DNA from: Paraburkholderia largidicola | Lineage (GTDB): Bacteria > Pseudomonadota > Gammaproteobacteria > Burkholderiales > Burkholderiaceae | DNA length: 64,000 nt | NCBI RefSeq assembly: GCF_013426895.1 | Contig: NZ_AP023176.1 | Span: forward strand, 992,001-1,056,000 | Direction: 5' to 3' | In this document: positions 25,282 to 33,581 of the stretch, one piece after another | Layout of the letters: every line of letters begins with the position of its first letter | How positions within the stretch are numbered: the first letter of the stretch is position 1 | Notes under the pieces: generated by a model | The model's input: only the letters and a program-made list of their open reading frames with translations | Database searches by the model: none | Told to the model about the DNA's origin: nothing | Program-made: the position numbers and the translations under genes

Positions 25282-26013
25282 ATGACGTTTCAACACGATC
25301 TGTTTGCAGGCAAGACGGCCGTCGTCACGGGCGGCACGCAAGGCATCGGCGCGGGCATTGCGCGTCAACTGGCGGCGCTCGGCGCGCGGGTGATCGCGGC
25401 CGGGCTCGCGCCGACCGACGAGCAGCGCAGCGCGCTCGCCGCCGACGGCATCGAAGCAGTGCCGCTCGACGTCGCGTCGAAAGAGGGCGTCGATGCGCTG
25501 TTCGCGTCGTTGCCTTCGCTCGACATGCTGGTGAATTGCGCGGGCGTGATACGCCGTGGCGACGAACTCGACCCTGACGTCTTCGCGCAGGTGCTGGATA
25601 TCAACCTCACGGGCACGATGCGCGCGTGCGCGGCGGCGCGGCCGCTGTTGCGCGCGCACGGCGGCGCGATCGTCAATACGGCTTCGATGCTGAGCTTCTT
25701 CGGCGGCGGGCTGGTGCCGGCGTACAGCGCGAGCAAGGGCGGCGTCGCGCAACTGACGAAGTCGCTCGCCATCGCGTATGCGGCCGATCGCATCCGCGTC
25801 AACGCGGTAGCGCCCGGCTGGATCGCCACGCCGCTGACGCAGGCGCTGCAGCAGAACGACGAGCGTTCGAAGGCGATACTCGAACGCACGCCGCTCGGAC
25901 GCTGGGGCTCGCCCGACGACATCGGTCCGGCCGTCGCGTTTCTGTGCTCGCCGGGCGCGTCGTTCATCACGGGCACCGTGCTGCCCGTCGACGGCGGATA
26001 TCTGGTCGCGTGA
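25282..26013 (+). CDS. Short-chain dehydrogenase/reductase
   Basis: A 243-residue [11 protein letters not shown] lies at 16-23, the NNAG motif is varied to NCAG at 85-88, and the catalytic residues are Ser135 ('[12 protein letters not shown]'), Tyr148 and Lys152 ('YSASKGG'). It resembles KduD and gluconate 5-dehydrogenase, including 'MLSF' after the catalytic Ser and '[10 protein letters not shown]' at the end, so a sugar-acid substrate is plausible. It follows the ACS carrier by 15 bp and precedes the IclR gene, completing the operon's enzyme set. No strong Shine-Dalgarno was seen, suggesting coupling to the upstream gene. Confidence 0.86.
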   Translation: MTFQHDLFAGKTAVVTGGTQGIGAGIARQLAALGARVIAAGLAPTDEQRSALAADGIEAVPLDVASKEGVDALFASLPSLDMLVNCAGVIRRGDELDPDVFAQVLDINLTGTMRACAAARPLLRAHGGAIVNTASMLSFFGGGLVPAYSASKGGVAQLTKSLAIAYAADRIRVNAVAPGWIATPLTQALQQNDERSKAILERTPLGRWGSPDDIGPAVAFLCSPGASFITGTVLPVDGGYLVA

Positions 26014-26034
26014 TGGCACGGCGGCGCGCCTCGT

Positions 26035-26040
26035 TATAAT
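26035..26040 (+). promoter_or_regulatory. Perfect -10 hexamer before the IclR gene
   Basis: TATAAT lies 41 bp before the IclR start, in the 68-bp gap after the SDR gene. No convincing -35 hexamer is found 16-18 bp upstream, so the promoter would need an activator or an extended -10 contact. Confidence 0.35.
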
Positions 26041-26081
26041 CGCGTCGCCTTGTTCCGCCTTTCAACGCTCATCCAACGACC

Positions 26082-26891
26082 ATGCCGACACCCGCCGCCG
26101 ATGCGCTCGAAGCCGCACGCGCCACAGGCACCGCCGCCTTCTCGAAGTTCATGTCGGTGCTGCAGCTGATCGCCGATGCAAAGGATGCGCCCAGCGTGCC
26201 GCAACTGGCGGCGGCGAGCGGCTTTCCGCGTCCGACGGTGTATCGGATCGTCGGCGCGTTGATGGCCGAAGGGCTGGTCGTCGAAAGTCTGCGCGGCGGT
26301 ACGTTCGAGCTGGGCCCGCGTTTGATGACGCTGGCCAGCCGCAGCTGGGAGCGCTCGGACGTGCGTGTCGCGGCGGCGGACGCGCTGCAGGCGCTGCGCG
26401 ACGCGACGCAGGAAACCGTGCACCTCGCCGTGCGTAGCGGCAGCGAGATGGTCTACATCGAAAAGCTGGAAAGCCCGCACGCGGTGCGCATGGCGTCGCG
26501 CATCGGCACGCGCGTGACCTTGTATTCGAGTTCGGTCGGCAAGGCCTATCTCGCCGCGCTGGACAACGCGGCGCGCGATGCGCTGCTCGACGGGCTGACG
26601 CTCACGCGCTTCACGGCCAATACGATCGTCGAACCGGATGCCTTGCGCGCCGAGCTGGACGAGACGCGCGAACGCGGCTACGCCGAAGACCGCGAGGAAA
26701 ACGAACCGCAGATCTTCTGCTACGGATGCGCGATTCGCGCCGCGGATGGCCTGCCCATCGCGTGCATCAGCGTGAGCATTCCGCTATTCAGGCGCAACGA
26801 CACGCCGCTCGAATCCTATGTCGAGCCGCTGCGCGCCGCCTGTGCGGCCGTTGCCGAAAGGCTCGGACCCGCGCCGCGTTCGGCAGGCTGA
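26082..26891 (+). CDS. IclR family transcriptional regulator
   Basis: A 269-residue IclR protein. The winged helix-turn-helix is 'VPQLAAASGFPRPTVYRIVG' (about residues 39-58). The effector domain contains 'RIGTRVTLYSSSVGKAYLAA' and 'YAEDREENEPQIFCYGCAIR', the ligand pocket region. It is the last gene of the cupin/SDR/MFS/SDR operon and may have its own promoter (TATAAT at 26035). It likely regulates the operon through the palindromes at 22532-22571. Effector unknown. Confidence 0.88.
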   Translation: MPTPAADALEAARATGTAAFSKFMSVLQLIADAKDAPSVPQLAAASGFPRPTVYRIVGALMAEGLVVESLRGGTFELGPRLMTLASRSWERSDVRVAAADALQALRDATQETVHLAVRSGSEMVYIEKLESPHAVRMASRIGTRVTLYSSSVGKAYLAALDNAARDALLDGLTLTRFTANTIVEPDALRAELDETRERGYAEDREENEPQIFCYGCAIRAADGLPIACISVSIPLFRRNDTPLESYVEPLRAACAAVAERLGPAPRSAG

Positions 26892-26921
26892 GGCCGCGTC
26901 ACGCAGCGCAGCGCGTCTCTG

Positions 26922-27878
26922 TCAGAACCCGGCCACGCCGCGCGTTTTCAGCGCGTACGGTCCGCGCGTCAGCTGTTCCTTGAGAAACTCCACGCACACG
27001 CGAATCTTCGCGGACGACGACGCGCGCGCCGACGTCATGGCCCAGACATCGGCGGGTTGCTGGTGTTGCGGCAGCACGCGCACGAGCGCGCCCGATTCGA
27101 GGCTCGATGCGACGTCCCAGATCGACGCCATGATCACGCCATAGCCTTCGAGCGCCCAGCGCTGCACGATGTCGCTGTGATTCGACGCGATCGGGCCCGT
27201 GACCTTGACCGATTTCTCGCCGTCCGGACCCGTCAGGCGCCACACGCCGAAGCGCTGGTCGCGATCGCGAAACAGCAGGCAATCGTGCTGCGCGAGTTCG
27301 CCGAGCGTGCGTGGCGTCCCCGCACGCTTCAGATAGGCGGGCGACGCGCACAGGATGCGCGCGCTGTCGACGATCTTGTGCGCGATCAGATGCGGCTCCT
27401 GGATGTTGCCGACCCGCACGTCGATATCGAAGTTCTCGCCGACCAGATCGACGCGCCGGTCGAGCAGTTCGAGCCAGATTTCGAGCGCCGTATAGCGCTT
27501 TCTCAGCAGCAAGAGGATCGGCGATACGTGATCGCGGCCAAGACGCAGGCTCGTGCTGATGCGGATCACGCCGCGCGGATCGCTCTTCAGTCCGGCGAAG
27601 GCCTCGGACATGCCTTGCACGTCGTCGAGGATTTTTTGCGCCCACTGGAACGCCGCTTCGCCGTCGCTCGTCACGCTGACGCGGCGGGTCGTGCGCAGGA
27701 ACAGCTTCACGCCTAGACTTTTTTCCAGCAACGCGATGCGCTTGCTCACATGCGAAGGCGAGATGCCCATTTCGGTCGACGCGGTGATGAAGCTCGCGCG
27801 GCGGGCCACGGTGCAGAACAACTGCAGATCGCGCAGGAAGCCGTCATTATTGGCTAATAGCGCATGATGATTTTCCAT
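26922..27878 (-). CDS. LysR family transcriptional regulator
   Basis: A 318-residue LysR protein. The helix-turn-helix is 'ASFITASTEMGISPSHVSKR' with 'LFLRTTRRVSVTSDG' after it. The effector domain includes 'NFDIDVRVGNIQEPHLIAHK' and the C-terminal 'RVCVEFLKEQLTRGPY'. It is divergent from the Gfo/Idh/MocA gene with a 89-bp gap that holds a TTGGTGA/TCACCAA dyad, so it probably regulates that gene and AroQ. No Shine-Dalgarno is evident before the ATG at 27878. Confidence 0.88.
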   Translation of the reverse strand: MENHHALLANNDGFLRDLQLFCTVARRASFITASTEMGISPSHVSKRIALLEKSLGVKLFLRTTRRVSVTSDGEAAFQWAQKILDDVQGMSEAFAGLKSDPRGVIRISTSLRLGRDHVSPILLLLRKRYTALEIWLELLDRRVDLVGENFDIDVRVGNIQEPHLIAHKIVDSARILCASPAYLKRAGTPRTLGELAQHDCLLFRDRDQRFGVWRLTGPDGEKSVKVTGPIASNHSDIVQRWALEGYGVIMASIWDVASSLESGALVRVLPQHQQPADVWAMTSARASSSAKIRVCVEFLKEQLTRGPYALKTRGVAGF

Positions 27879-27892
27879 TGGGCTGCATTGTG

Positions 27893-27931
27893 TTGGTGAT
27901 CGGCACGAGTAATCTAGTCCGAATTCACCAA
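27893..27931. promoter_or_regulatory. Candidate LysR operator, TTGGTGA-n25-TCACCAA
   Basis: TTGGTGA (27893-27899) and TCACCAA (27925-27931) form a perfect 7-bp inverted repeat, with centres about three helical turns apart, in the gap between the divergent LysR and oxidoreductase genes. Confidence 0.4.
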
Positions 27932-27967
27932 GACGTCCAATCCCTGGGCGATAAACATCACGAAATC

Positions 27968-29029
27968 ATGAGACACGTGCAGCTTGCCGTCGCCGGCGCC
28001 GGGCTTATCGGGCGACGTCACATCGAACTGATCCAGCAGAATCCGCGTTGCCGTCTGGCCGCGATCGTCGATCCCAATCCCGCCGCGCAGGAAGTGGCGA
28101 ACCAGAGCGGCGTGCCGCTCTTCCGCTCGCTCGGCGAACTGTTCGCCGCGAGCCGTCCCGATGGCGTGGTGCTCGCCACGCCGAACCAGTTGCATGTCGC
28201 GCAGGCGCTCGAATGCATCGGCGCGCGTGTTCCCGCGCTGATCGAGAAGCCCGTCGCGCATACCCTCGATGAAGGCGAGCGCCTGCGCGCTTCGGCGGAC
28301 GCGGCCGGCGTGCCGCTGCTCGTCGGCCATCATCGTGCGCACAGCCCGATTCTCGCGAAGGCGCGCGAGATCATCGGAGCAGGGCGGATCGGCAAGGTGG
28401 TCGGCGTGATGGGCAGCGCCGTGTTCTTCAAGCCCGACGAATACTTCGACGCCGCGCCATGGCGGCGCGAGACGGGCGGCGGCCCGATCCTCATCAACAT
28501 GATTCACGAGATCGGCAATCTGCGTTCGCTGTGCGGCGAGATCGTCGCGGTGCAGGCGTTTGCGTCGAACGCGGCGCGCGGGTTTGCCGTCGAAGATACG
28601 GTGGCGATCAATCTGCGTTTCGAAAATGGCGCGCTCGGCACGTTCCTGCTGTCGGACACGGCGGCGTCACCGCGCAGCTGGGAGCAGACCTCGCAGGAAA
28701 ACAAAAGCTATGCGTCTTACGACGACGAAGACTGCTACGTGATCGCGGGCGACATGGGTTCGCTGTCAGTGCCCACGATGCGTCTAAAGACCTACGCTAC
28801 TAAAAGCGACCGCTCGTGGTGGAAGCCGTTCGACGTATCCACTGCGAGCATCGAGCGCACGGACCCGCTCGAGCGGCAACTGGATCACTTCTGCGACGTG
28901 ATCGAAGGCAACGCGCAGCCGCTCGTCACCGTACGTGATGGCCTGCAGAACCTGCGCATTACGGAAGCCATCGCGGAATCGGCGCGCACGGGCGCGATCA
29001 TCGATACTCGAGTCAGCGCGACGCTCTGA
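27968..29029 (+). CDS. Gfo/Idh/MocA family oxidoreductase
   Basis: A 353-residue two-domain oxidoreductase. The N-terminal Rossmann fold begins 'QLAVAGAGLIGRRHIELIQ' (GAGLIG). 'ALIEKPVAHTLDEGERL' gives the EKP motif containing the catalytic-type lysine, and 'GGGPILINMIHEIGNLRSLCG' carries the His of the C-terminal domain. Members oxidise inositols, sugars or related polyols with NAD(P). An earlier in-frame start at 27878 would overlap the LysR gene, so ATG 27968 is preferred. It is followed by a type II dehydroquinase, suggesting shikimate- or quinate-like substrates. Confidence 0.88.
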   Translation: MRHVQLAVAGAGLIGRRHIELIQQNPRCRLAAIVDPNPAAQEVANQSGVPLFRSLGELFAASRPDGVVLATPNQLHVAQALECIGARVPALIEKPVAHTLDEGERLRASADAAGVPLLVGHHRAHSPILAKAREIIGAGRIGKVVGVMGSAVFFKPDEYFDAAPWRRETGGGPILINMIHEIGNLRSLCGEIVAVQAFASNAARGFAVEDTVAINLRFENGALGTFLLSDTAASPRSWEQTSQENKSYASYDDEDCYVIAGDMGSLSVPTMRLKTYATKSDRSWWKPFDVSTASIERTDPLERQLDHFCDVIEGNAQPLVTVRDGLQNLRITEAIAESARTGAIIDTRVSATL

Positions 29030-29050
29030 TCTCGAACCAACGGAGGACAC

Positions 29051-29488
29051 ATGAAAAAAGTACTGATGCTGCATGGGATCAATCACAACATGTTCGGCAA
29101 GCGCGATCCGGTGCAGTACGGCACGGTGACGCTCGCGGAAATCGACGGCGCATTGCAGGCGCTCGGGCGCGAGTTGAACGTGGAGGTCGACAGTTATCAG
29201 ACCAATCACGAAGGCGACATGTGCGAGCGCATTCATCAGGCGTTCACTGACGGCGCGGACGCCGTGCTGATCAACGCGGGCGCATGGACGCATTACAGCT
29301 ACGGCATTCGCGATGCGCTCGCGATTCTGACCGTTCCTGTGGTCGAGATTCATATGTCGAACATTCATGCGCGCGAGGCGTTTCGTCATCAATCGGTGTT
29401 CGCGGAGATCGTGAAGGGCCAGATTTGCGGGTTCGGCGTGGACAGCTATCTGCTCGGGTTGCGCGCGGCGGTGGCCGCGATCGCGTAG
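29051..29488 (+). CDS. Type II 3-dehydroquinate dehydratase (AroQ family)
   Basis: A 145-residue AroQ-type dehydratase. Tyr23 ('KRDPVQYG') and His101 ('EIHMSNIHAREAFRHQS') are the expected catalytic residues, with the flexible loop 'GKRDP' and 'NAGAWTHYSYGIRDAL'. The usual N-terminal 'GPNLNLLG' reads 'GINHNMFG', a change in the substrate-binding strand. Type II enzymes convert dehydroquinate to dehydroshikimate in synthesis and in quinate breakdown. The link to a Gfo/Idh/MocA dehydrogenase and a LysR regulator favours a catabolic or specialised paralogue rather than the housekeeping aroQ. GGAGGACAC precedes the ATG. Confidence 0.86.
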   Translation: MKKVLMLHGINHNMFGKRDPVQYGTVTLAEIDGALQALGRELNVEVDSYQTNHEGDMCERIHQAFTDGADAVLINAGAWTHYSYGIRDALAILTVPVVEIHMSNIHAREAFRHQSVFAEIVKGQICGFGVDSYLLGLRAAVAAIA

Positions 29489-29608
29489 GTTTGCGACGCC
29501 TGCGTTGAAGGCTCCGTTGCTTCGGGTCGGGTACACGGCTTGCTCAAGTGGTGGGACGTCGCCGCGCAAGCCGCCCGGGACCATAACTCAAGCAACGGAG
29601 GTCGGAAC

Positions 29609-29770
29609 ATGCTTTATTACGCCTTGGTTTTCTTCGTCATCGCGCTGATCGCTGCCGTATTCGGCTTCGGCGGGATTGCAGCGGGAGCAGCCAGCATCGC
29701 GAAGATCCTGTTCGTCCTGTTCCTCATCATCTTCATCGTCACGTTGCTCATGGGTGTCGTGAGACGCTGA
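29609..29770 (+). CDS. UPF0391 (DUF1328) small membrane protein
   Basis: A 53-residue protein that is almost entirely two membrane helices. It opens '[20 protein letters not shown]', then has '[18 protein letters not shown]', and ends 'MGVVRR', the complete UPF0391/YtjA pattern. A perfect GGAGGT at 29597-29602 is six bases before the ATG, so the longer frame starting at 29540 is rejected. The function of the family is unknown, though it is often stress-associated. It is monocistronic, ended by a strong terminator just downstream. Confidence 0.9.
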   Translation: MLYYALVFFVIALIAAVFGFGGIAAGAASIAKILFVLFLIIFIVTLLMGVVRR

Positions 29771-29774
29771 CGTT

Positions 29775-29816
29775 ATCGGGCACAGGCGGAGCGCTTCGGG
29801 TTCGCCTGTGCCCGAT
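29775..29816 (+). terminator. Stem-loop terminator after the UPF0391 gene
   Basis: ATCGGGCACAGGCG (29775-29788) pairs perfectly with CGCCTGTGCCCGAT (29803-29816), with a 14-base loop. It begins four bases after the stop codon. The T-tract after it is weak (CTTCGT), but the 14-bp stem supports termination or 3'-end protection. Confidence 0.75.
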
Positions 29817-29997
29817 CTTCGTATGACCGACACTGCGCAGATGCAACGTCCGCGTGCTGTGTCTTCGCTGCCTTGCGAAGATAAAAGTGTTTTGTCATCC
29901 AAACATCAATTGGTACTTCTTCCCGCAATGCCCGTTCTGTAAGGCCAATCGGTTCGATTGTGCGAATCAGCCCTTAAATACGCCCTTTTCTACCGTT

Positions 29998-30025
29998 TTG
30001 GAAATGGCATAAGCCTGGGCATAAT
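29998..30025 (+). promoter_or_regulatory. Candidate sigma-70 promoter for the FtsH-like gene
   Basis: TTGGAA (29998-30003) and CATAAT (30020-30025) are spaced by 16 bp, in the 464-bp gap before the FtsH-like gene. That implies a leader of about 200 bases. A small hairpin GGCCAC-GAT-GTGGCC (30202-30216) lies just before the ribosome binding site. Nothing else was recognised in 29817-30234. Confidence 0.4.
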
Positions 30026-30234
30026 GCGATAGACACACCGAAGTCGAAAGAGGGCCGCATAAGCAAGTCTTTTTTACCGACATCGTTGCACTAAAGAACT
30101 GGTCCCTTCCTCGCTCGCTGCTGCGGGCACATTCCAATCCAGTCCCGTTACGCGCATCACGCGCGCATGCTCGTCTTATTTTGTCCGCGCTTTCGCGCGT
30201 CGGCCACGATGTGGCCCGTTTTAGGAATCAACTG

Positions 30235-32148
30235 ATGAAACCGGCAAAGAACACGTTCTGGTCGCGCTACGGCCGCTATGTAATGCTTGGCGTGACCGCG
30301 ACGGCATTCGCGGCGCTCGTGACGTTCCTGCATCTGCGCCACGATCAGCGTAACGTGCAAGGCTCGCCGGTACTGACGGGCGTCGCGAGCGAAATGCGCA
30401 AGGACACGGCGGCGTGGACCCATCAGGAGCGCGATGCGTCGGAGATGTTGCGCGATATTCGCGATCACAACGTCACGGCAGTCGGCGTGAGTCCGAATGC
30501 GATTCTCGTGTCGACGGCGGATGGCGCGAAGTACTACGTCACCGATCACAACGGCGCATTCTCGAATGCGTTGCTGCTGGGTGAAATGAAAGCGGACGCG
30601 CGTTCGCCTTATCAAATGGTTTATCTGCCGGACGCCGATATCCACACCGGCTCCGCGCGCTGGATGGATGCGTTCGACAAAACCCGCGATGCGATCAGCG
30701 TGCTGCTGCCGCTGCTGCTCATCGGCGGGCTCGTGTGGTTCATGCGTCGCGAAATGACGAGCGGCGCGCGGCTGCTGGAAAGGACGCCGGCGCTGTCGTT
30801 CGAGGACGTGATCGGCGCAGGCGAAGCGAAGGCTGCGTTGTCCGACATTCAGGCTTATCTGACCAATCCGAAGCAGTTCACGGGCATGGGCGTGCGCGCG
30901 CCGTGCGGCATCCTGATGACGGGCGGGCCGGGCGTCGGCAAGACGCGTCTCGCGCAGGCGCTCGCGGGTGAATGCGGCGCGAACTTCATTTCGATCACGG
31001 GCAGCTATTTCAGCGCGAAGTACTACGGCGTCGGCATTCAGAAGGTCAAGCATCTGTTCGAACTCGCGCGCAAGAATGCGCCGACCGTCATCTTCATCGA
31101 CGAGGCCGATGGTCTCGCGAAGCGCACCGATACGGGCGGCGGTCCCGTCGAGGCCGAAAGCAATCGCGTCATCAACCAGTTGCTCGCGGAGATGGACGGC
31201 TTCGAATCGAACGAGGGCGTGATCATCGTCGCGGCGACGAATCATCCGGACAATCTCGACGAAGCGTTGCGCCGTCCTGGCCGCTTCGACCGCACGGTGC
31301 AGGTGCGTCTGCCCGATCTCGAAGATCGCGCGGACATCATTCGTTTCTATGCGGAGCGGCTCACCTCGAAGGCCGAGGATATCGACTTCAATCAGCTCGC
31401 GCGTCTGACTACGGGGCTGTCGCCCGCCACGCTCGCGATGGTCGTCAACCAGGCGGGGCTCGTCGCGCGCAAGGTGGGCGACAACACCGTGGCCGCGAAG
31501 CACTTCGTCGAAGCGATCAAGATCGCGCGTATCGGCGATGTGAATGGCGCCGAACGCGCCCTCACGGAAGAAGAGCGCAACCGTATTGCCGTTCACGAAG
31601 CGGGACACGGACTCGTTGCGGCCTTGCTCGGCACGGGCATCCTCGAAGAAGTGACGATCCTGCCGCGCGGCGGCGCATTGGGCGTTGCGCTCATCACGAA
31701 GACGCAGGACAAGCATCTGTACCGCGAAACCGAAATGCGCAACGAGATTCAGGTGCTGCTGGGCGGACGCAATGCCGAGCTGCTGATGTTCTCGGAAGCG
31801 TCGAGCGGCGCCGCGTCCGACTTGCAGGAAGCCTCGCGCATCAGCCTCGACATGGTGTCGAAGTTCGGTTTCAACGCGGACGGCAATCTGTTCAGCCTGG
31901 CCGCGCTGCCTGCGCAATACGCGGGCTTGCAGATGAAGGGCGCCATCGAGCACGCGAACATCCTGCTCAAGGATCTGAGCGATGCATGCTATGCGCTGCT
32001 GCGCGACAACGAGCCTGTGCTGCGTGCGATTGCGGACCAGTTGCTCGAATCGGAGACGGTGCCGGGTGAAACGGTGTATCGGTTGATCGACGCGCACAAG
32101 ACGAGCCGCGACGGCTTGCATCTGGCGGAGCAGCCGGAAGCGGCGTAA
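30235..32148 (+). CDS. FtsH-like AAA+ zinc metalloprotease (divergent paralogue)
   Basis: A 637-residue membrane protease with FtsH layout: helix at 15-33, periplasmic part, helix at 153-170, AAA+ domain, M41 peptidase domain. Walker A is 'GGPGVGKT' (230-237) and Walker B 'VIFIDEAD' (285-292). The sensor and arginine-finger region is 'ATNHPDNLDEALRRPGRFDR'. The zinc motif HEAGH is at 454-458. The pore loop, 'FVGVG' in FtsH, reads 'YYGVG' (263-267), and the N-terminal periplasmic part is divergent. AGGA seven bases before the ATG supports this start over a TTG at 30181. It is probably a second, specialised FtsH for membrane protein turnover. Confidence 0.9.
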   Translation: MKPAKNTFWSRYGRYVMLGVTATAFAALVTFLHLRHDQRNVQGSPVLTGVASEMRKDTAAWTHQERDASEMLRDIRDHNVTAVGVSPNAILVSTADGAKYYVTDHNGAFSNALLLGEMKADARSPYQMVYLPDADIHTGSARWMDAFDKTRDAISVLLPLLLIGGLVWFMRREMTSGARLLERTPALSFEDVIGAGEAKAALSDIQAYLTNPKQFTGMGVRAPCGILMTGGPGVGKTRLAQALAGECGANFISITGSYFSAKYYGVGIQKVKHLFELARKNAPTVIFIDEADGLAKRTDTGGGPVEAESNRVINQLLAEMDGFESNEGVIIVAATNHPDNLDEALRRPGRFDRTVQVRLPDLEDRADIIRFYAERLTSKAEDIDFNQLARLTTGLSPATLAMVVNQAGLVARKVGDNTVAAKHFVEAIKIARIGDVNGAERALTEEERNRIAVHEAGHGLVAALLGTGILEEVTILPRGGALGVALITKTQDKHLYRETEMRNEIQVLLGGRNAELLMFSEASSGAASDLQEASRISLDMVSKFGFNADGNLFSLAALPAQYAGLQMKGAIEHANILLKDLSDACYALLRDNEPVLRAIADQLLESETVPGETVYRLIDAHKTSRDGLHLAEQPEAA

Positions 32149-32301
32149 AGGGGTTCACAAAGCGGTTCACAAAGCAGTTCACGCCTGTTTCTCCGCACCA
32201 CGCGACGCAGGCGAAAAAATCAGGAACTTCCGCAAAGCACGATTTGTCCACGAACCTCGCGGCCTTCAAAGGCGCAGTCACAAAGCGAGGAGGACAATCG
32301 C

Positions 32302-33486
32302 ATGGATCAAGGACGCGTTGCCGCGCTCGACGCAGGTCGGGCGCTCGCGATCGTCGGGGTAGTCGCAGTACACCTGTCGTTTCAGTTTCCCAATCTTCCG
32401 CATGCCGTCACGCTCGTGGCGCGCATGGGTCAATACGGCGTGCAGCTGTTCTTCGTGATCAGCGCGATCACGATCTTCATGACGCTCGAAATCGACCACG
32501 AGCGTTGCACGGACGCGCGTCACGTCACATTGCGTTTCTATATCAAACGCTTCTTCCGCATCGCTCCGCTGTATTACGCGGCCATCGCCGTCTATGGACT
32601 GATCAGCTACGGCGCTATGCGTTCGGGCTACGAGCGCGCGTGGATTCTGGGCACGCATGGTCCCGTCGATATTCTGCTCAACGTGCTGTTCCTGCATGCG
32701 CTGTCGCCGACGGCGATCAACAACGTCGTGCCGGGCGGATGGTCGATCGGCGTCGAGATGCTGTTCTACATGATCGCGCCGCTGCTGTTCTTTGCGGCGA
32801 TGAACCGCGTGCGTCTTATGCTGGCGACGGCGGTGCTGCTCGCGCTGTCCATCGCCACGCTTCATGTCGGCGACTGTCATGGCGCGTTGGACTGTCAGGT
32901 CAGCAATAACTCGTTCGGCTACTTCTGGCCGCCCGTTCAGGGGCCGTGCTTCATGGTCGGCATGTGGGCGTGGTACGGCTTCCGTTCGCATCTGCTGGGC
33001 ACGTCGGCTGTCTCGATGCGCGCGACGTGGCTGTATCTCGTGCTGGCCGTCCTGTTCGCGATCGCAACGGCGGCGCTCGGCGTATGGCTGGCGAGGTCGC
33101 ATGCGTTTGCACCGATATTTGCCGCATGTGGGGCGGTTGCGTTTCTGCTGTTCGCCTGTTCGCAAAGCGATGCGGTGCGCAGTTGGGCGCGCTCGCGCGT
33201 TGCGCGCGTCATCCGGCAGTGCGCAGCCGCCTTGGGACGCGAGAGCTACGGTATCTACCTGTGGCATTTCATCTGCGTGTACGTGACGTTTCATTTCTTC
33301 GCTGAAACGTTCAGACAGTCCGATAAGGATGTTTCGCTCGCGTTGTATGCCGTGACTGTGATGATCGCGCTCGTGGCATCGTATGGATTGTCGCGACTTT
33401 CCGACCGCTTGATCCAGGGACGCGCAACGCGGCTGTCGCGCAAGCTGTTGAAGCAGGTCGATGCATGCTTCGGTTCTTCGCGATGA
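32302..33486 (+). CDS. Acyltransferase 3 family membrane protein (OafA/YrhL-like)
   Basis: A 394-residue protein with about ten membrane helices. The N-terminus 'RVAALDAGRALAIVGVVAVH' has the Arg and His of the acyltransferase-3 motif, and 'FYIKRFFRIAPLYY' is the typical basic loop. Family members move acetyl or succinyl groups onto exported sugars, antibiotics or lipids. AGGAGG before the ATG sets the start. No glycan genes lie nearby, so the acceptor is unknown. The gene sits 153 bp after the FtsH-like gene on the same strand; co-transcription is uncertain. Confidence 0.87.
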   Translation: MDQGRVAALDAGRALAIVGVVAVHLSFQFPNLPHAVTLVARMGQYGVQLFFVISAITIFMTLEIDHERCTDARHVTLRFYIKRFFRIAPLYYAAIAVYGLISYGAMRSGYERAWILGTHGPVDILLNVLFLHALSPTAINNVVPGGWSIGVEMLFYMIAPLLFFAAMNRVRLMLATAVLLALSIATLHVGDCHGALDCQVSNNSFGYFWPPVQGPCFMVGMWAWYGFRSHLLGTSAVSMRATWLYLVLAVLFAIATAALGVWLARSHAFAPIFAACGAVAFLLFACSQSDAVRSWARSRVARVIRQCAAALGRESYGIYLWHFICVYVTFHFFAETFRQSDKDVSLALYAVTVMIALVASYGLSRLSDRLIQGRATRLSRKLLKQVDACFGSSR

Positions 33487-33581
33487 GCACGTTGCGGTGA
33501 CGACGCCGTTGAAATATTTTCAATGCACAATAGCGCCTGATCCGATCTCGACTCATCCAACCGTCATCGCCCAAAGCATCG

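Noticed and set aside
29540..29770. Longer 76-residue version of the UPF0391 protein
   Set aside because: GGAGGT immediately precedes the internal ATG at 29609, and the 53-residue product matches the usual family length.
30000..30025. Sigma-54 promoter before the FtsH-like gene
   Set aside because: TGGCAT is present but the downstream GC element (TTGCA type) does not fit at the right spacing; a sigma-70 reading is better.
30157..32121. A 654-residue open frame on the minus strand, opposite the FtsH-like gene
   Set aside because: It is the complement of a well-supported AAA+ protease gene, is full of Arg/His/Ala and has no domain or ribosome binding site; high GC makes such mirror frames common.
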